Below the pieces are notes generated by a model. The model had not been told where the DNA came from. It did not search any database and saw only the letters and a program-made list of their open reading frames with translations. Below are positions 31,420-39,224 of a DNA stretch of 44,172 bases, piece after piece. Source of the DNA: CAZRDB01 sp964598695 (GTDB taxonomy: Bacteria > Armatimonadota > Zipacnadia > UBA1398). Position 1 is the stretch's first letter. Each line of letters opens with the position of its first letter. Location of the stretch: the NCBI GenBank assembly GCA_964598695.1, contig CAZRDB010000016.1, positions 1-44,172 of the forward strand. Direction: 5' to 3'. The translations under genes were made by a program, and so were the position numbers.

Positions 31420-33501
31420 CTACGCCGGGCTCTGCGCGCGGGGGAGTAGGAAGTAGAACGTCGAGCCCTCGCCCAGGGTGGATTCGACGCCGATGCGCCC
31501 GCCGTGGGCCTCGACGAGGCCCTTGCACAGGTGCAGGCCCAGGCCGTGGCCCGCCTTCTTCCGGTGGTCACCGCCCCCGACGCGCTGGAAGCGCTCGAAG
31601 ACGCTCGGCAGCTCGTCCGGGCGGATGCCCTGCCCGCGGTCGCGCACCTCGACGCGAAGCCACTCATCGCCCTCGGCGCAAGCACGCAGCGTGACGGGGC
31701 CGGGCTCGGAGTACTTGACCGCGTTCGTGAGGAAGTTGATCACGACCTGCTCGACCTTCGATTGGTCCATGGGCGCCCGCTCGGCGCCCGGCTCCACCTG
31801 GATCTCGAACGCGTGACCGTGGGTCGAGTAGCCCTGCTCCACGGCCTGAACGCTGCTGTGGAGCATCGCCTGGACGTCGGCCTCCTTGAGGTCGAGGTCC
31901 AGCGCCCGGCCCGCCTCCATCTTCGAGAGATCGAGCAGGTTGGTCACGAGGTTCTTCAGCCGAACCGACTGGTTCACGATGATCTGCACGATCTCGGTTC
32001 GCTCGTCGGGGGCGAGCGACTCCATCGCGGCCTCGAGCGTACGGGCAGCGAGGTTGATCGCCGTGATCGGCGTGCGGATCTCGTGGCTGGTGATCGAGAC
32101 CAGCTCGTTCTTGAGGTCGGCCAGCTCCTGGATCTCGGTGACGTCGGTGACCACCAGCACGTGGCCGTCGCCGCGGCCGGAGGGGGTCGGGATCGGCGCG
32201 ACATGCACCTGCAGGTCGCGCCGCGTTGGCTGCCCCATGCTGACCTCGGTGAGGCCGGCGATCGGCTCTCCCCCCTCGCCCAGGACCGCCTCGCCGAGCG
32301 CGTGGCCCACCTCGCTCCGGTCGAGGATCTCGCGCAGCGGCTGGTGCAACGCCAGCTCCTTGGGGATCCCCAGCGCCTGCTCGGCCGCGGCGTTGATGAC
32401 CGCCAGGCGGCCGTCGAGGCCCGTCACGAGCACTGGGGCCGGGATCGACCGCAGGATGTTCTCGAGCCGCGTCCGGATCTGCTGGAGGACCTGGTTGGCC
32501 TCGACCAGCTCCGACTGAGCGTCCTCCAAGCGATCGGTCAGGCGGCCGAGCAAGCGGCAGTTGTCGATCGCGAGCGCCGCCTGGCTCGCGAAGGTCATTG
32601 CGAGGTGCAGGTCCTCCTCGTCGAACTCCTGCGCGCCGACGCTGTCCCGGATGTTGAGCACGCCGATGACGCGGTCCTTCGCGCGCAGCGGTACACAGAG
32701 CGCGGCCGACCAGGCGGCGCGCGGCTGGGTCGAGAGGTGGTGGCGTTGGCCGCTGCGCATCACGACGGGCTCGCCCGTCTGCGCGACGGTGCCGGAGACG
32801 CCCTCGCCCAGGTTTACGCGGACATCGCGCACGACCTCGGGTGGCAGGCCGATCGCGTAGGCGATCCGGAGCGTCTGTGGGTCGTCGGGCAGGAAGAGCA
32901 TGACGGAGCCGCTGTCGGCGTCCAGCAGGACGGTGGCGGTCTCCAGGATGGCCTGGACGGCCTTGTCGAGGTCGGGCTCGCGCGAGACCATCTCGCCGAG
33001 AGTGTTGAGCACGGTCATCTGTGAGAGCAGGCGGCGAGCCCGGACCGACTGGATGGTCATGGTCGTGAACAGGGTCGAGACCATGCGGAGCGCACGCAGG
33101 GCGGCCAGCCCGGTCGGGTCGAGTTCGCCGGCGTGTTCGCCGGCCGGTCCGACCAGGGCGAGCGCGCGTCCCTCGGCAGCCGGCCCGGCGGGAGTCGGCG
33201 GGGCGAGCGGCCCCGCGACCAGCGCCGCGATCGGGCTGACCCGCCGCGCCAGGACGGCGGCGTTGGGCCGCACGAGGAGCGACTCGTCCTCCGGGCCGGG
33301 CAGCGAGGAGAGAACGAGCGCGACCTCACTGTCGGAGAAGCCCGTGTGGGAGGCGTCCCCCAGCGTGAAGCCGCAGTCGCCCGAGGCGACCAGGCACAGG
33401 TCGACCCCGGTCAGTGCGCGGAACTCCTCGCGCACGTCGGGCGGCAGGAGCTGGACCCCTACCGACCGCGCGGACAGCGGCTCCCCCGCCGTACCCGCCA
33501 T
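31420..33501 (-). CDS. Sensor histidine kinase with GAF and PAS domains
   Basis: A soluble sensor kinase of 693 residues. A poorly recognised N-terminal region (about 15-135, LLPPDVREEFRALTGVDLCLV) may bind a ligand (a PocR-like fold is possible). A GAF domain (about 165-315), a PAS domain (about 345-460) and the HisKA helix follow with phospho-acceptor H473 in SITSHEIRTPIT. The HATPase domain (NFLTNAVKYS, VRDRGQGI, AGHGLGLHLCKGLVEAHGG) completes it. No TM segment or receiver is present, so its response regulator is elsewhere. The ATG at 33501 follows AAGGGAG. It lies 44 nt after the PP2C gene and just before the FGGY kinase. Confidence 0.9.
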   Translation of the reverse strand: MAGTAGEPLSARSVGVQLLPPDVREEFRALTGVDLCLVASGDCGFTLGDASHTGFSDSEVALVLSSLPGPEDESLLVRPNAAVLARRVSPIAALVAGPLAPPTPAGPAAEGRALALVGPAGEHAGELDPTGLAALRALRMVSTLFTTMTIQSVRARRLLSQMTVLNTLGEMVSREPDLDKAVQAILETATVLLDADSGSVMLFLPDDPQTLRIAYAIGLPPEVVRDVRVNLGEGVSGTVAQTGEPVVMRSGQRHHLSTQPRAAWSAALCVPLRAKDRVIGVLNIRDSVGAQEFDEEDLHLAMTFASQAALAIDNCRLLGRLTDRLEDAQSELVEANQVLQQIRTRLENILRSIPAPVLVTGLDGRLAVINAAAEQALGIPKELALHQPLREILDRSEVGHALGEAVLGEGGEPIAGLTEVSMGQPTRRDLQVHVAPIPTPSGRGDGHVLVVTDVTEIQELADLKNELVSITSHEIRTPITAINLAARTLEAAMESLAPDERTEIVQIIVNQSVRLKNLVTNLLDLSKMEAGRALDLDLKEADVQAMLHSSVQAVEQGYSTHGHAFEIQVEPGAERAPMDQSKVEQVVINFLTNAVKYSEPGPVTLRACAEGDEWLRVEVRDRGQGIRPDELPSVFERFQRVGGGDHRKKAGHGLGLHLCKGLVEAHGGRIGVESTLGEGSTFYFLLPRAQSPA

Positions 33502-33545
33502 GCGATCCGACTCCCTTCGGTCGCGCGCCGCCGTGCGTCCCGCGC

Positions 33546-34355
33546 TCAGCGCAGGACGTCGATCCGTGTCCACAGTGCCGTGATGTTGTCGCGCCCGCCC
33601 GCCTGCAGAGCCCGCTCGACGAGGAGGTGGGCGCCGACGCTCGGCGATCGCTCGATACGCAGCACCTCGACCAGGTCCTCCTCCGAGAGTGGCCCGGAGA
33701 GCCCGTCGGAGCCCAGGAGCAGGGTGTCGCCGGCGCGCAGCTCCTCGCGGAACAGGTCGGGCTCCCAATGGCCCTCATCGAAGCCGATGCAGCGCGTGAG
33801 CTGGTGGTTCAGGAAGTCGCCCTCGGGAGGCGGGCCGTTGCCGTCCTGTCCGGCCAGCTCCTGGGCGACGGTGTGGTCGACGGTGAGCTGCCGGATCCTC
33901 CCCTGGCGGTAGAGGTACGCGCGGCTGTCGCCGATGTTCGCGACCCACAGCTCGGTGCCGCGCACGACGGCCGCGACGAGGGTGGTGCCCATCCCGGCGG
34001 CCTCGGGCCGCTCCTGCGCCGCGCTGCAGACGCCGCGGTTGGCCGCGGAGAAGCCGGCCTGAAGAGCCTCGTCGATGCCGCGGTCGAGCAGTGGGCCGTA
34101 GTAGCTGGCGAGGAGCGCGTCGACGGCGAGCTGACTCGCCAGAGCCCCCGCGGCATGGCCGCCCATGCCGTCGGCGACGCACAGCAGGGAGCCCCGGGTC
34201 TCGAGAGCCTCGTTGTCCTCGGGCAGGTAGAACGCGAAGTGGTCTTCGTTCTCGGGGCGAACGGGGCCGAGGTGTGTCGCGACGCCGACGGAGAGGTGGG
34301 CCACGGCCGGTTCGTCGGTGCGGCCTTCGCGGCGGGCTCGGCCGAACAGGTGCAT
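33546..34355 (-). CDS. PP2C-family protein Ser/Thr phosphatase
   Basis: A phosphatase of 269 residues of the bacterial PP2C (PrpC/Stp) type that removes phosphate from Ser/Thr residues of proteins. The metal-binding motifs are intact: VRPENEDHFAF, CVADGMGGHAAG, NIGDSRAYLYR, LLLGSDGLSG and GGRDNITALW. No TM or sensor domain is attached. The ATG at 34355 follows AGAGGAG by 8 nt. It leads the PP2C - histidine kinase - FGGY kinase unit, with an extended -10 promoter upstream. No Hanks-type kinase gene is in the window, so the partner kinase is elsewhere. Confidence 0.93.
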   Translation of the reverse strand: MHLFGRARREGRTDEPAVAHLSVGVATHLGPVRPENEDHFAFYLPEDNEALETRGSLLCVADGMGGHAAGALASQLAVDALLASYYGPLLDRGIDEALQAGFSAANRGVCSAAQERPEAAGMGTTLVAAVVRGTELWVANIGDSRAYLYRQGRIRQLTVDHTVAQELAGQDGNGPPPEGDFLNHQLTRCIGFDEGHWEPDLFREELRAGDTLLLGSDGLSGPLSEEDLVEVLRIERSPSVGAHLLVERALQAGGRDNITALWTRIDVLR

Positions 34356-34386
34356 GAAGTCGTCTCCTCTGGCGTCGTGTGGCGCG

Positions 34387-34395
34387 ATTATAGCA
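34387..34395 (-). promoter_or_regulatory. Extended -10 promoter (TGCTATAAT) for PP2C operon
   Basis: On minus strand, TGCTATAAT gives a perfect -10 with an extended TGn element. The -35 region is weak, as is usual for extended -10 promoters. The predicted start is about 25 nt before the ATG at 34355. Confidence 0.65.
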
Positions 34396-34541
34396 CACGG
34401 CCGGACGGCCGCAGCAGCCCGTACCACGGGCCCCGGAGCAGAGGGAACGCGGGCCCGCCGCCCCGCGTCCAAGGGCTGTGGGATCCCACCGCCGCGGCCG
34501 AGCGGCCGCGGCCCCCGCACGAGCGGAAGGAGAGATGAACG

Positions 34542-35201
34542 ATGACACACCGCGTCTCTGCTGGCCGCCTAGCAGCGGCCCCGCTACTCCTCCTCGTGTC
34601 ACTTGCGTTCGGCAGTCAGGCGTGGGCCGAAGACATCGATGCCACGCTCAGCTTGCGTGACGGGCGGTTGGGTGTCCGTCTGGTCGGCGAGGGCAGAGAC
34701 CGGGCAGGCACCGAGTGGGGGGGCGTCCTCGTACTGGGCGACGGCCCGCCGCGCGGCGAAGTCGGATGGCTGGCCCCGCTGCGCTCCCACCGCGACTGGT
34801 ACCGCGACCGGTACCGGCGCGACTGGGGCCCGAACTACCGGCTGCGCGGTGACTGGGCACAGGGCAACTCGTGTGGAGAGTGGGAGGGCTACTATCGCGA
34901 CGGCCCCCCCCGTGAGGGCTACTGGGGCGGCCGCGTGCGGTTCGTGCCGCGCGAGCGGCCCCGCTACCAAGGATACCGCTACTACGACCAGGACGCGCGC
35001 TACGGCAGGCGCATGACCGACCGGTATGACGACTCATGGGAGGACTACCCCCTCCCCTCGTACCGTTGGGATGACGACCGGGACTACGACCGGGACTATG
35101 ACCGAGACTACGACCGGCGCGACGCGCGGTCGTCGGATTGGGAAGACCGCGACGACTGGCGTCCCTACGATCCCGGCTCGGTCCGCGACAGGAACCGCTA
35201 G
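34542..35201 (+). CDS. Exported Arg/Asp/Tyr-rich protein with RDYD repeats
   Basis: A 219-residue exported protein. The signal peptide (about 1-29, LLLLVSLAFGSQAWAED) is clear. The mature part is rich in Tyr, Arg, Asp and Gly, with clusters such as DWYRDRYRRDWG, and ends in a triple DYDR repeat within a low-complexity Asp/Arg tail. No enzyme family fits. Such sequences occur in surface, cell-wall or mineral-binding proteins. The ATG at 34542 follows GGAAGGAGAG. A 10-bp hairpin follows the stop. It opens a cluster of four exported proteins of unknown function. Confidence 0.75.
   Translation: MTHRVSAGRLAAAPLLLLVSLAFGSQAWAEDIDATLSLRDGRLGVRLVGEGRDRAGTEWGGVLVLGDGPPRGEVGWLAPLRSHRDWYRDRYRRDWGPNYRLRGDWAQGNSCGEWEGYYRDGPPREGYWGGRVRFVPRERPRYQGYRYYDQDARYGRRMTDRYDDSWEDYPLPSYRWDDDRDYDRDYDRDYDRRDARSSDWEDRDDWRPYDPGSVRDRNR
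35076..35117 (+). repeat. In-frame triple GAC-TAC-GAC-CGG repeat
   Basis: A 12-nt unit (Asp-Tyr-Asp-Arg) is repeated three times in tandem, with two synonymous differences, inside the exported Tyr/Asp/Arg-rich protein. Copy number may vary between strains. Confidence 0.7.
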
Positions 35202-35208
35202 GTAACGG

Positions 35209-35246
35209 GGTCCTCCCGGGGGTGGCCGGCCGCCCTCGGGAGGACC
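35209..35246 (+). terminator. 10-bp hairpin after RDYD protein
   Basis: GGTCCTCCCG and CGGGAGGACC pair perfectly around an 18-nt GC-rich loop, 8 nt past the stop. No U tract. It could end or attenuate transcription into the downstream exported-protein genes. Confidence 0.5.
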
Positions 35247-35324
35247 GCCCCCCGGCCTCCCGAATAGGTCTCGGGGGCTGGGGCGGCCACACGACAGCCA
35301 CCACACGGAAGGGAAGGGCTGCGC

Positions 35325-35576
35325 ATGACCCGACACGGCAAGTTGGTGCGAGCGCTCGTGGCGCTCGCGGTCGCCGTTGTGGCGTTCGTGGGGATCCGTT
35401 GGGGCATGGGAGCGGCCCAGGCCGCGCCCAAGCACCCGGAGGGCCCGGTGGGCACGTATCAGGTCAGCACCTATGTGATCCCGCCGACGGACACGCGGCC
35501 GAACTGGGTGCTGGGGTACTTCCTGGTCGACACCCGTACGGGTGAGGTATCGCGGGAGGAGCAGAACGTATGGTAG
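35325..35576 (+). CDS. Small exported protein, unknown
   Basis: An 83-residue protein. A basic start (MTRHGKLVR) and one hydrophobic span (about 9-33, ALAVAVVAFVGIRWGMGAAQAA) form a signal peptide. The mature about 50 residues contain GTYQVSTYVIPPTDTRPNWV and end in a Lys/Arg-poor, Glu-rich tail. No family is recognised. The ATG at 35325 follows GAAGGGAAGGG. Its 3' end overlaps the next gene by 7 nt, so it is probably coupled to the lipoprotein behind it. Confidence 0.68.
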   Translation: MTRHGKLVRALVALAVAVVAFVGIRWGMGAAQAAPKHPEGPVGTYQVSTYVIPPTDTRPNWVLGYFLVDTRTGEVSREEQNVW

Positions 35577-36076
35577 CAGGACGTCTTGGGCGGGGGACCC
35601 CGCGCGCGCTGGCGGCGGTGGGGTTGGCGGCCGTGCTGGCGCTCGGTCTCCTCGGCGCCGGGTGCAGTAGCGAATCGTCGGACGTGACCTCGTTCATCCC
35701 CGCCTATGTCGGCGGCCAGGCGGTGGGGCCGGGCGGTACGATCCTCTTCCAGGCCCACACGTTCTTCAGCGATGTGTACGTCACGCTGCGCGACATGGAC
35801 GCCAACCTGCTGGCCGCGACGCCGGTCGGTCCCGTTGTCGGGGCGATCGAGTTCGACGTGACTGCGGGCCAGACGTTCCAGATCCCCGCCAGCGCCCGAT
35901 TCCGGCTGTTCGGCGCGGCGCAGACGGTGGGCACCCGGCTCAACGTCTACCAACGCTACGCCGGCGCCGACACGCTGGTCGGCCAGGCCGAGGTCGAGAC
36001 CAACGGGACCTCCGCCTACATCGAGTCGGCCATCCCGCGCCAGGGGATCTACGTGGTCGGGGCGCCGAGCAACTAG
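35570..36076 (+). CDS. Putative lipoprotein, unknown
   Basis: A 168-residue lipoprotein. A signal sequence with lipobox LGAGC (Cys about residue 32) is clear. The mature domain, about 135 residues, is beta-rich (PGGTILFQAHTFFSDVYVTL and TAGQTFQIPASARFRLFG) and may be a small beta-sandwich. No family is recognised. It overlaps the preceding small gene by 7 nt. The third member of an exported-protein cluster. Confidence 0.78.
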   Translation: MVAGRLGRGTPRALAAVGLAAVLALGLLGAGCSSESSDVTSFIPAYVGGQAVGPGGTILFQAHTFFSDVYVTLRDMDANLLAATPVGPVVGAIEFDVTAGQTFQIPASARFRLFGAAQTVGTRLNVYQRYAGADTLVGQAEVETNGTSAYIESAIPRQGIYVVGAPSN

Positions 36077-36102
36077 ACGCCGGCGCCTCCGGGAGGCAAA
36101 CG

Positions 36103-37149
36103 ATGCAACGGCGCCGCGGACTGGTGTGGGGTCTGTGTTGCCTTCTGTGTCTGGCCTCCGTGGGCTGCGGACGATCGGTCTCGGTCGGCCGCGCGCGCTC
36201 GATCGCGGAGCGGTATGCGGGCCACGATCTCTCTCAGGCCGAGGTGACCGTCTCGCGTTCGGGCCAGTCCCGCATCGCGCTGTTCGCGGTCGGCTCGATC
36301 GAGAGCCGTGCGCGGCGTGAGTACCGCGTGAACTTGGCCAACGGCCAGTTCGTCGGGTGGCTGTTCACCCTCGACCGCCAGCCCGGCGAGGGCTCGGACG
36401 CGTTCTCCGACGAAGACGCCATCGACTACGCCCGCGAGGCGGCCCATGCCGTCCTCGGGGCCGAGGCCGACTCCCTCCAATGGACGGTCGCCACCGGCGG
36501 CTCGCGGGTGAGCACCGTCATGGGCTCGAGCCCCCTGCGGGGCGATCCCCCACGCAGCGGCCTGGGGCCCCAGGTGGTGGCCGTCGTGCGCTCCGACGGG
36601 GTCGTCACCAGCTACCGCCAGTACGCTCCGGCGCCGCGGGATCGGGAGCCTCTCCCCGTTCGCGTCTCGCGCGAGGCGGCGGTCGAGATCGCCAACCGGG
36701 AGTTCTGGGTCCCCGACGCGCGGACGGCGCCCGTCCGGGCCGACCTGTACCAGCGCGACGGCGAGGTCTTCTGGACCACCCAGACGGTGCTCCTGCCGCT
36801 CGACGAGGGCTCCGATGCCTACGGCGGGCTGCCGGAGGCCTACCTGACCTGCCTGATCGATGCCCAGTCCGGCCGCGTGCTCGCGCGCGACGCGCGCCTG
36901 GGCTTCTCCTACGACTCGGTCTCCCGCGGGTTCCTCGGCAAGCGCCGCCACAACGCCGCCGTGCGCTTCTGGAACACGCACTGGCCCTGGCGGCCCATCG
37001 AGGTCGGGGCGGGCGCGGTCGGGCTGCTGACCGTGGCCGGCCTCGGCGTTCGCCGTTGGCTCCACCAACGGGCGAGCGCGCCGCCGCCGGAGGAGCCGGA
37101 GACGGAGGGCGAGGAGCCGGCGCAGCCCTCGTCGTGGTTCGAGGCGTAG
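36103..37149 (+). CDS. Putative lipoprotein with PepSY-like repeats and C-terminal TM
   Basis: A 348-residue protein. A signal with lipobox-like LASVGC (Cys about residue 22) indicates a lipoprotein. Two regions resemble PepSY-type alpha/beta domains: about 30-120 (SIAERYAGHDLSQAEVTVSR, then EYRVNLANGQFVGWLFTLD) and about 195-270 (REAAVEIANREFW, then YLTCLIDAQSGRVLARD). A C-terminal hydrophobic helix (about 303-322, VGAGAVGLLTVAGLGVRRWL) with a Pro/Glu tail suggests a second membrane anchor. The ATG at 36103 follows GGGAGGC, itself in a small hairpin. It ends the exported-protein cluster and converges with the fucosidase gene. Confidence 0.75.
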   Translation: MQRRRGLVWGLCCLLCLASVGCGRSVSVGRARSIAERYAGHDLSQAEVTVSRSGQSRIALFAVGSIESRARREYRVNLANGQFVGWLFTLDRQPGEGSDAFSDEDAIDYAREAAHAVLGAEADSLQWTVATGGSRVSTVMGSSPLRGDPPRSGLGPQVVAVVRSDGVVTSYRQYAPAPRDREPLPVRVSREAAVEIANREFWVPDARTAPVRADLYQRDGEVFWTTQTVLLPLDEGSDAYGGLPEAYLTCLIDAQSGRVLARDARLGFSYDSVSRGFLGKRRHNAAVRFWNTHWPWRPIEVGAGAVGLLTVAGLGVRRWLHQRASAPPPEEPETEGEEPAQPSSWFEA

Positions 37150-37164
37150 GCGGAAGCCTGCCGA

Positions 37165-38613
37165 CTACTCGGCGCGGGGCTCGAGGTGCAGCGCGACCTC
37201 GCTGAGAGCCGGGCAGACCGGGGAGGCGGTGACCCGAATGCGCACGCGATCGGTCTCCACCGTCTCGAACCGCAGCAGCCTCCGAGCCCCGATCGCCATC
37301 GCCGTCGCGACCTCGCGCCAGCTCCCGTCCGCCCACACGTCGCACGCGATCGACTCGATGCGCTGCCCCAGCGGGAGGTACTCGCGGAGGCTCACGACGT
37401 TGATCGCCCTCGGCGCCGCGAGGCGCAGCTCCAGGGCCGGGGTGGTGGCAGCGTCCTCACTCGCCCAGTAGGTGCCGCGGTCGCCGTCCAGTACGTGGGA
37501 GGGGGGGAAGCCCTCGCGGGCACTCGTTGTGCTCACCGAGGCGCCCTCCGCGAGGTTCTCGCCGAACGTTCGCTCCCACAGGCGGCGGAACTCGCGCAGC
37601 TGCGCCACGTCGCCGTCGGGGATCCGTCCGCGATTGTCGGGCGGCAGGTTGAGCAGGAGCGAGCTACACCGGCCGACGGAGGCGAAGTAGAGGTCGAGGA
37701 GCTGGCGTCCGGTCTTCTCCTTGCCCTCCTCCGACTCGTGGTAGAACCACCCTGGGCGAATCGAGACGTCGGCCTCGGCCGGCAGCCAGTGGCTCCCGCC
37801 GCGCTCCCCGACGTTGTTGCGTGCGGGGTCGATCTCGCCCACGGCGCCCTGGGGCGTGATCGTCGCCCAGCACGGGTCGCCGGCGACCCCGCTCTCGTTG
37901 CCGACCCATCGGACATCGGGGCCCACGTCGCTGAAGATCGACGCCCCGGGCTGCAGCTCGCGGACGAGGGCCCAGGTGTCGTCCCAGCCGTAGTAGCCAT
38001 GCTTGTCGACGGTGCGGGTCTCCCGCGCCCCGCCGTAGTAGCCGTCGCCGCCGTTGGCGCCGTCGAACCACACCTCGAACAGCGGGCCGTAACCGGTGAG
38101 CAACTCGCGGAGCTGGTTCCGGTAGTAGACGATGTACTCCGGCGACCCGTAGGCGGGGTGGTTGCGGTCCCAGGGCGAGAGGTACACGCCGAAGCGGAGG
38201 CCGTGCCGCGCGCAGGCGTCCGCCATCTCGCGGACGACATCGCCTTCGCCGCCGCGCCACGGGCTGTTCTTGACCGAGTGCTCGGTGTAGGCGCTGGGCA
38301 ACAGGCAGAAGCCGTCGTGGTGCTTCGCCGTGAGGATCAGCCCCGCCAGTCCGGCCTCCCGTGCCACCGAGGCGATCTGGTCGGCATCGAAGTCGCTCGG
38401 GTCGAACACCGACTCCGGCTCGTCACCGTAGCCCCACTCGCGGTCGGTGAACGTGTTGACCGTGAAGTGGACGAAGCCGTACAGCTCGAGCGCGTGCCAG
38501 GCGAGCTGGCGGTCGGAGGGAACGGCCCCGTAGGCCGCGGGAGCCTCCGCCTCGGCCCCGGGCGCGAGGACCAGACGAAGCAGGCAGGAGAGAAGCGCCG
38601 TGGGAGGCAGCAT
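37165..38613 (-). CDS. Exported alpha-L-fucosidase (GH29) with C-terminal beta domain
   Basis: A protein of 482 residues. A short signal peptide (about 1-23) is followed by a GH29 barrel (about 35-345) that removes alpha-linked L-fucose from glycans. Motifs include GFVHFTVNTFTDREWGYGDE, LTAKHHDGFCL and the nucleophile Asp in LFEVWFDGANGGD (D184). The C-terminal about 130 residues are an F5/8-type beta-sandwich (LAEGASVSTTS, SHVLDGDRGTYW) for carbohydrate binding. It ends an operon with apt, an exported LolA-like protein, two phosphoesterases and an RmlC-like cupin. The FGGY kinase elsewhere in the window might use the released sugar, but this is speculation. Confidence 0.92.
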   Translation of the reverse strand: MLPPTALLSCLLRLVLAPGAEAEAPAAYGAVPSDRQLAWHALELYGFVHFTVNTFTDREWGYGDEPESVFDPSDFDADQIASVAREAGLAGLILTAKHHDGFCLLPSAYTEHSVKNSPWRGGEGDVVREMADACARHGLRFGVYLSPWDRNHPAYGSPEYIVYYRNQLRELLTGYGPLFEVWFDGANGGDGYYGGARETRTVDKHGYYGWDDTWALVRELQPGASIFSDVGPDVRWVGNESGVAGDPCWATITPQGAVGEIDPARNNVGERGGSHWLPAEADVSIRPGWFYHESEEGKEKTGRQLLDLYFASVGRCSSLLLNLPPDNRGRIPDGDVAQLREFRRLWERTFGENLAEGASVSTTSAREGFPPSHVLDGDRGTYWASEDAATTPALELRLAAPRAINVVSLREYLPLGQRIESIACDVWADGSWREVATAMAIGARRLLRFETVETDRVRIRVTASPVCPALSEVALHLEPRAE

Positions 38614-38657
38614 GGGAGACTCCTTCCGGGAGTGCGGTCGAGACCGCGCCGCGGCGG

Positions 38658-39194
38658 CTACTCGCCGGCGCCGTAGCGAACGAAGCTCGCGACCCGGTAG
38701 CCCTCGAGCGCGGCCCGGCCCGGCAGGAAGGTCAGCTCGGTGATGAACGCGCAGCCCGCCACCACTCCGCCGATCGACTCGACGAGGCGGCAGGTCGCCT
38801 TCGCGGTGCCGCCGGTCGCAAGCAGGTCATCGAGCACGAGCACGCGCGTGCCCGGCGCGAGAGAGTCCTTGTGGATCTCGATCTCGGCGGTGCCGTACTC
38901 CAGCTCGTAGCTCGTCTTGGCCGTCTCGCCCGGCAGCTTGCCGGCCTTGCGGACCGGGACGAACGGCATCCCGAGCGTGAGTGCGACGGCGGCGCCGAAC
39001 ACGAACCCGCGGGCCTCGATGCCGACGACAGCCTGGGCGTCCCACTCGCGCGCGACGCCGGCCAGGGCCTCGACCGCGCGGCGGAACAGCGCGGGATCGG
39101 TCATCAGCGGTGTCAGGTCCTTGAACAGGATCCCGGCGACCGGGAAGTCGGGGATCGTGCGGATCGCGCTCTTCAGCTCCCGGATCTCCTCCAC
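38658..39194 (-). CDS. apt: Adenine phosphoribosyltransferase
   Basis: Apt of 178 residues makes AMP from adenine and PRPP in purine salvage. The N-terminal IRTIPDFPVAGILFKDLTPL is diagnostic, and the PRPP-binding VLVLDDLLATGGTAKA (about 118-133) is intact, as is IEARGFVFGAAVA. It begins at GTG 39194 with GAGAGG upstream. It lies 30 nt after the LolA-like gene and 44 nt before the fucosidase gene on the same strand. Its presence among envelope genes is probably only by operon packing. Confidence 0.95.
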   Translation of the reverse strand: MEEIRELKSAIRTIPDFPVAGILFKDLTPLMTDPALFRRAVEALAGVAREWDAQAVVGIEARGFVFGAAVALTLGMPFVPVRKAGKLPGETAKTSYELEYGTAEIEIHKDSLAPGTRVLVLDDLLATGGTAKATCRLVESIGGVVAGCAFITELTFLPGRAALEGYRVASFVRYGAGE

Positions 39195-39224
39195 GTGCTC
39201 GCATCCTCTCTCGTCCCAGGGGGG

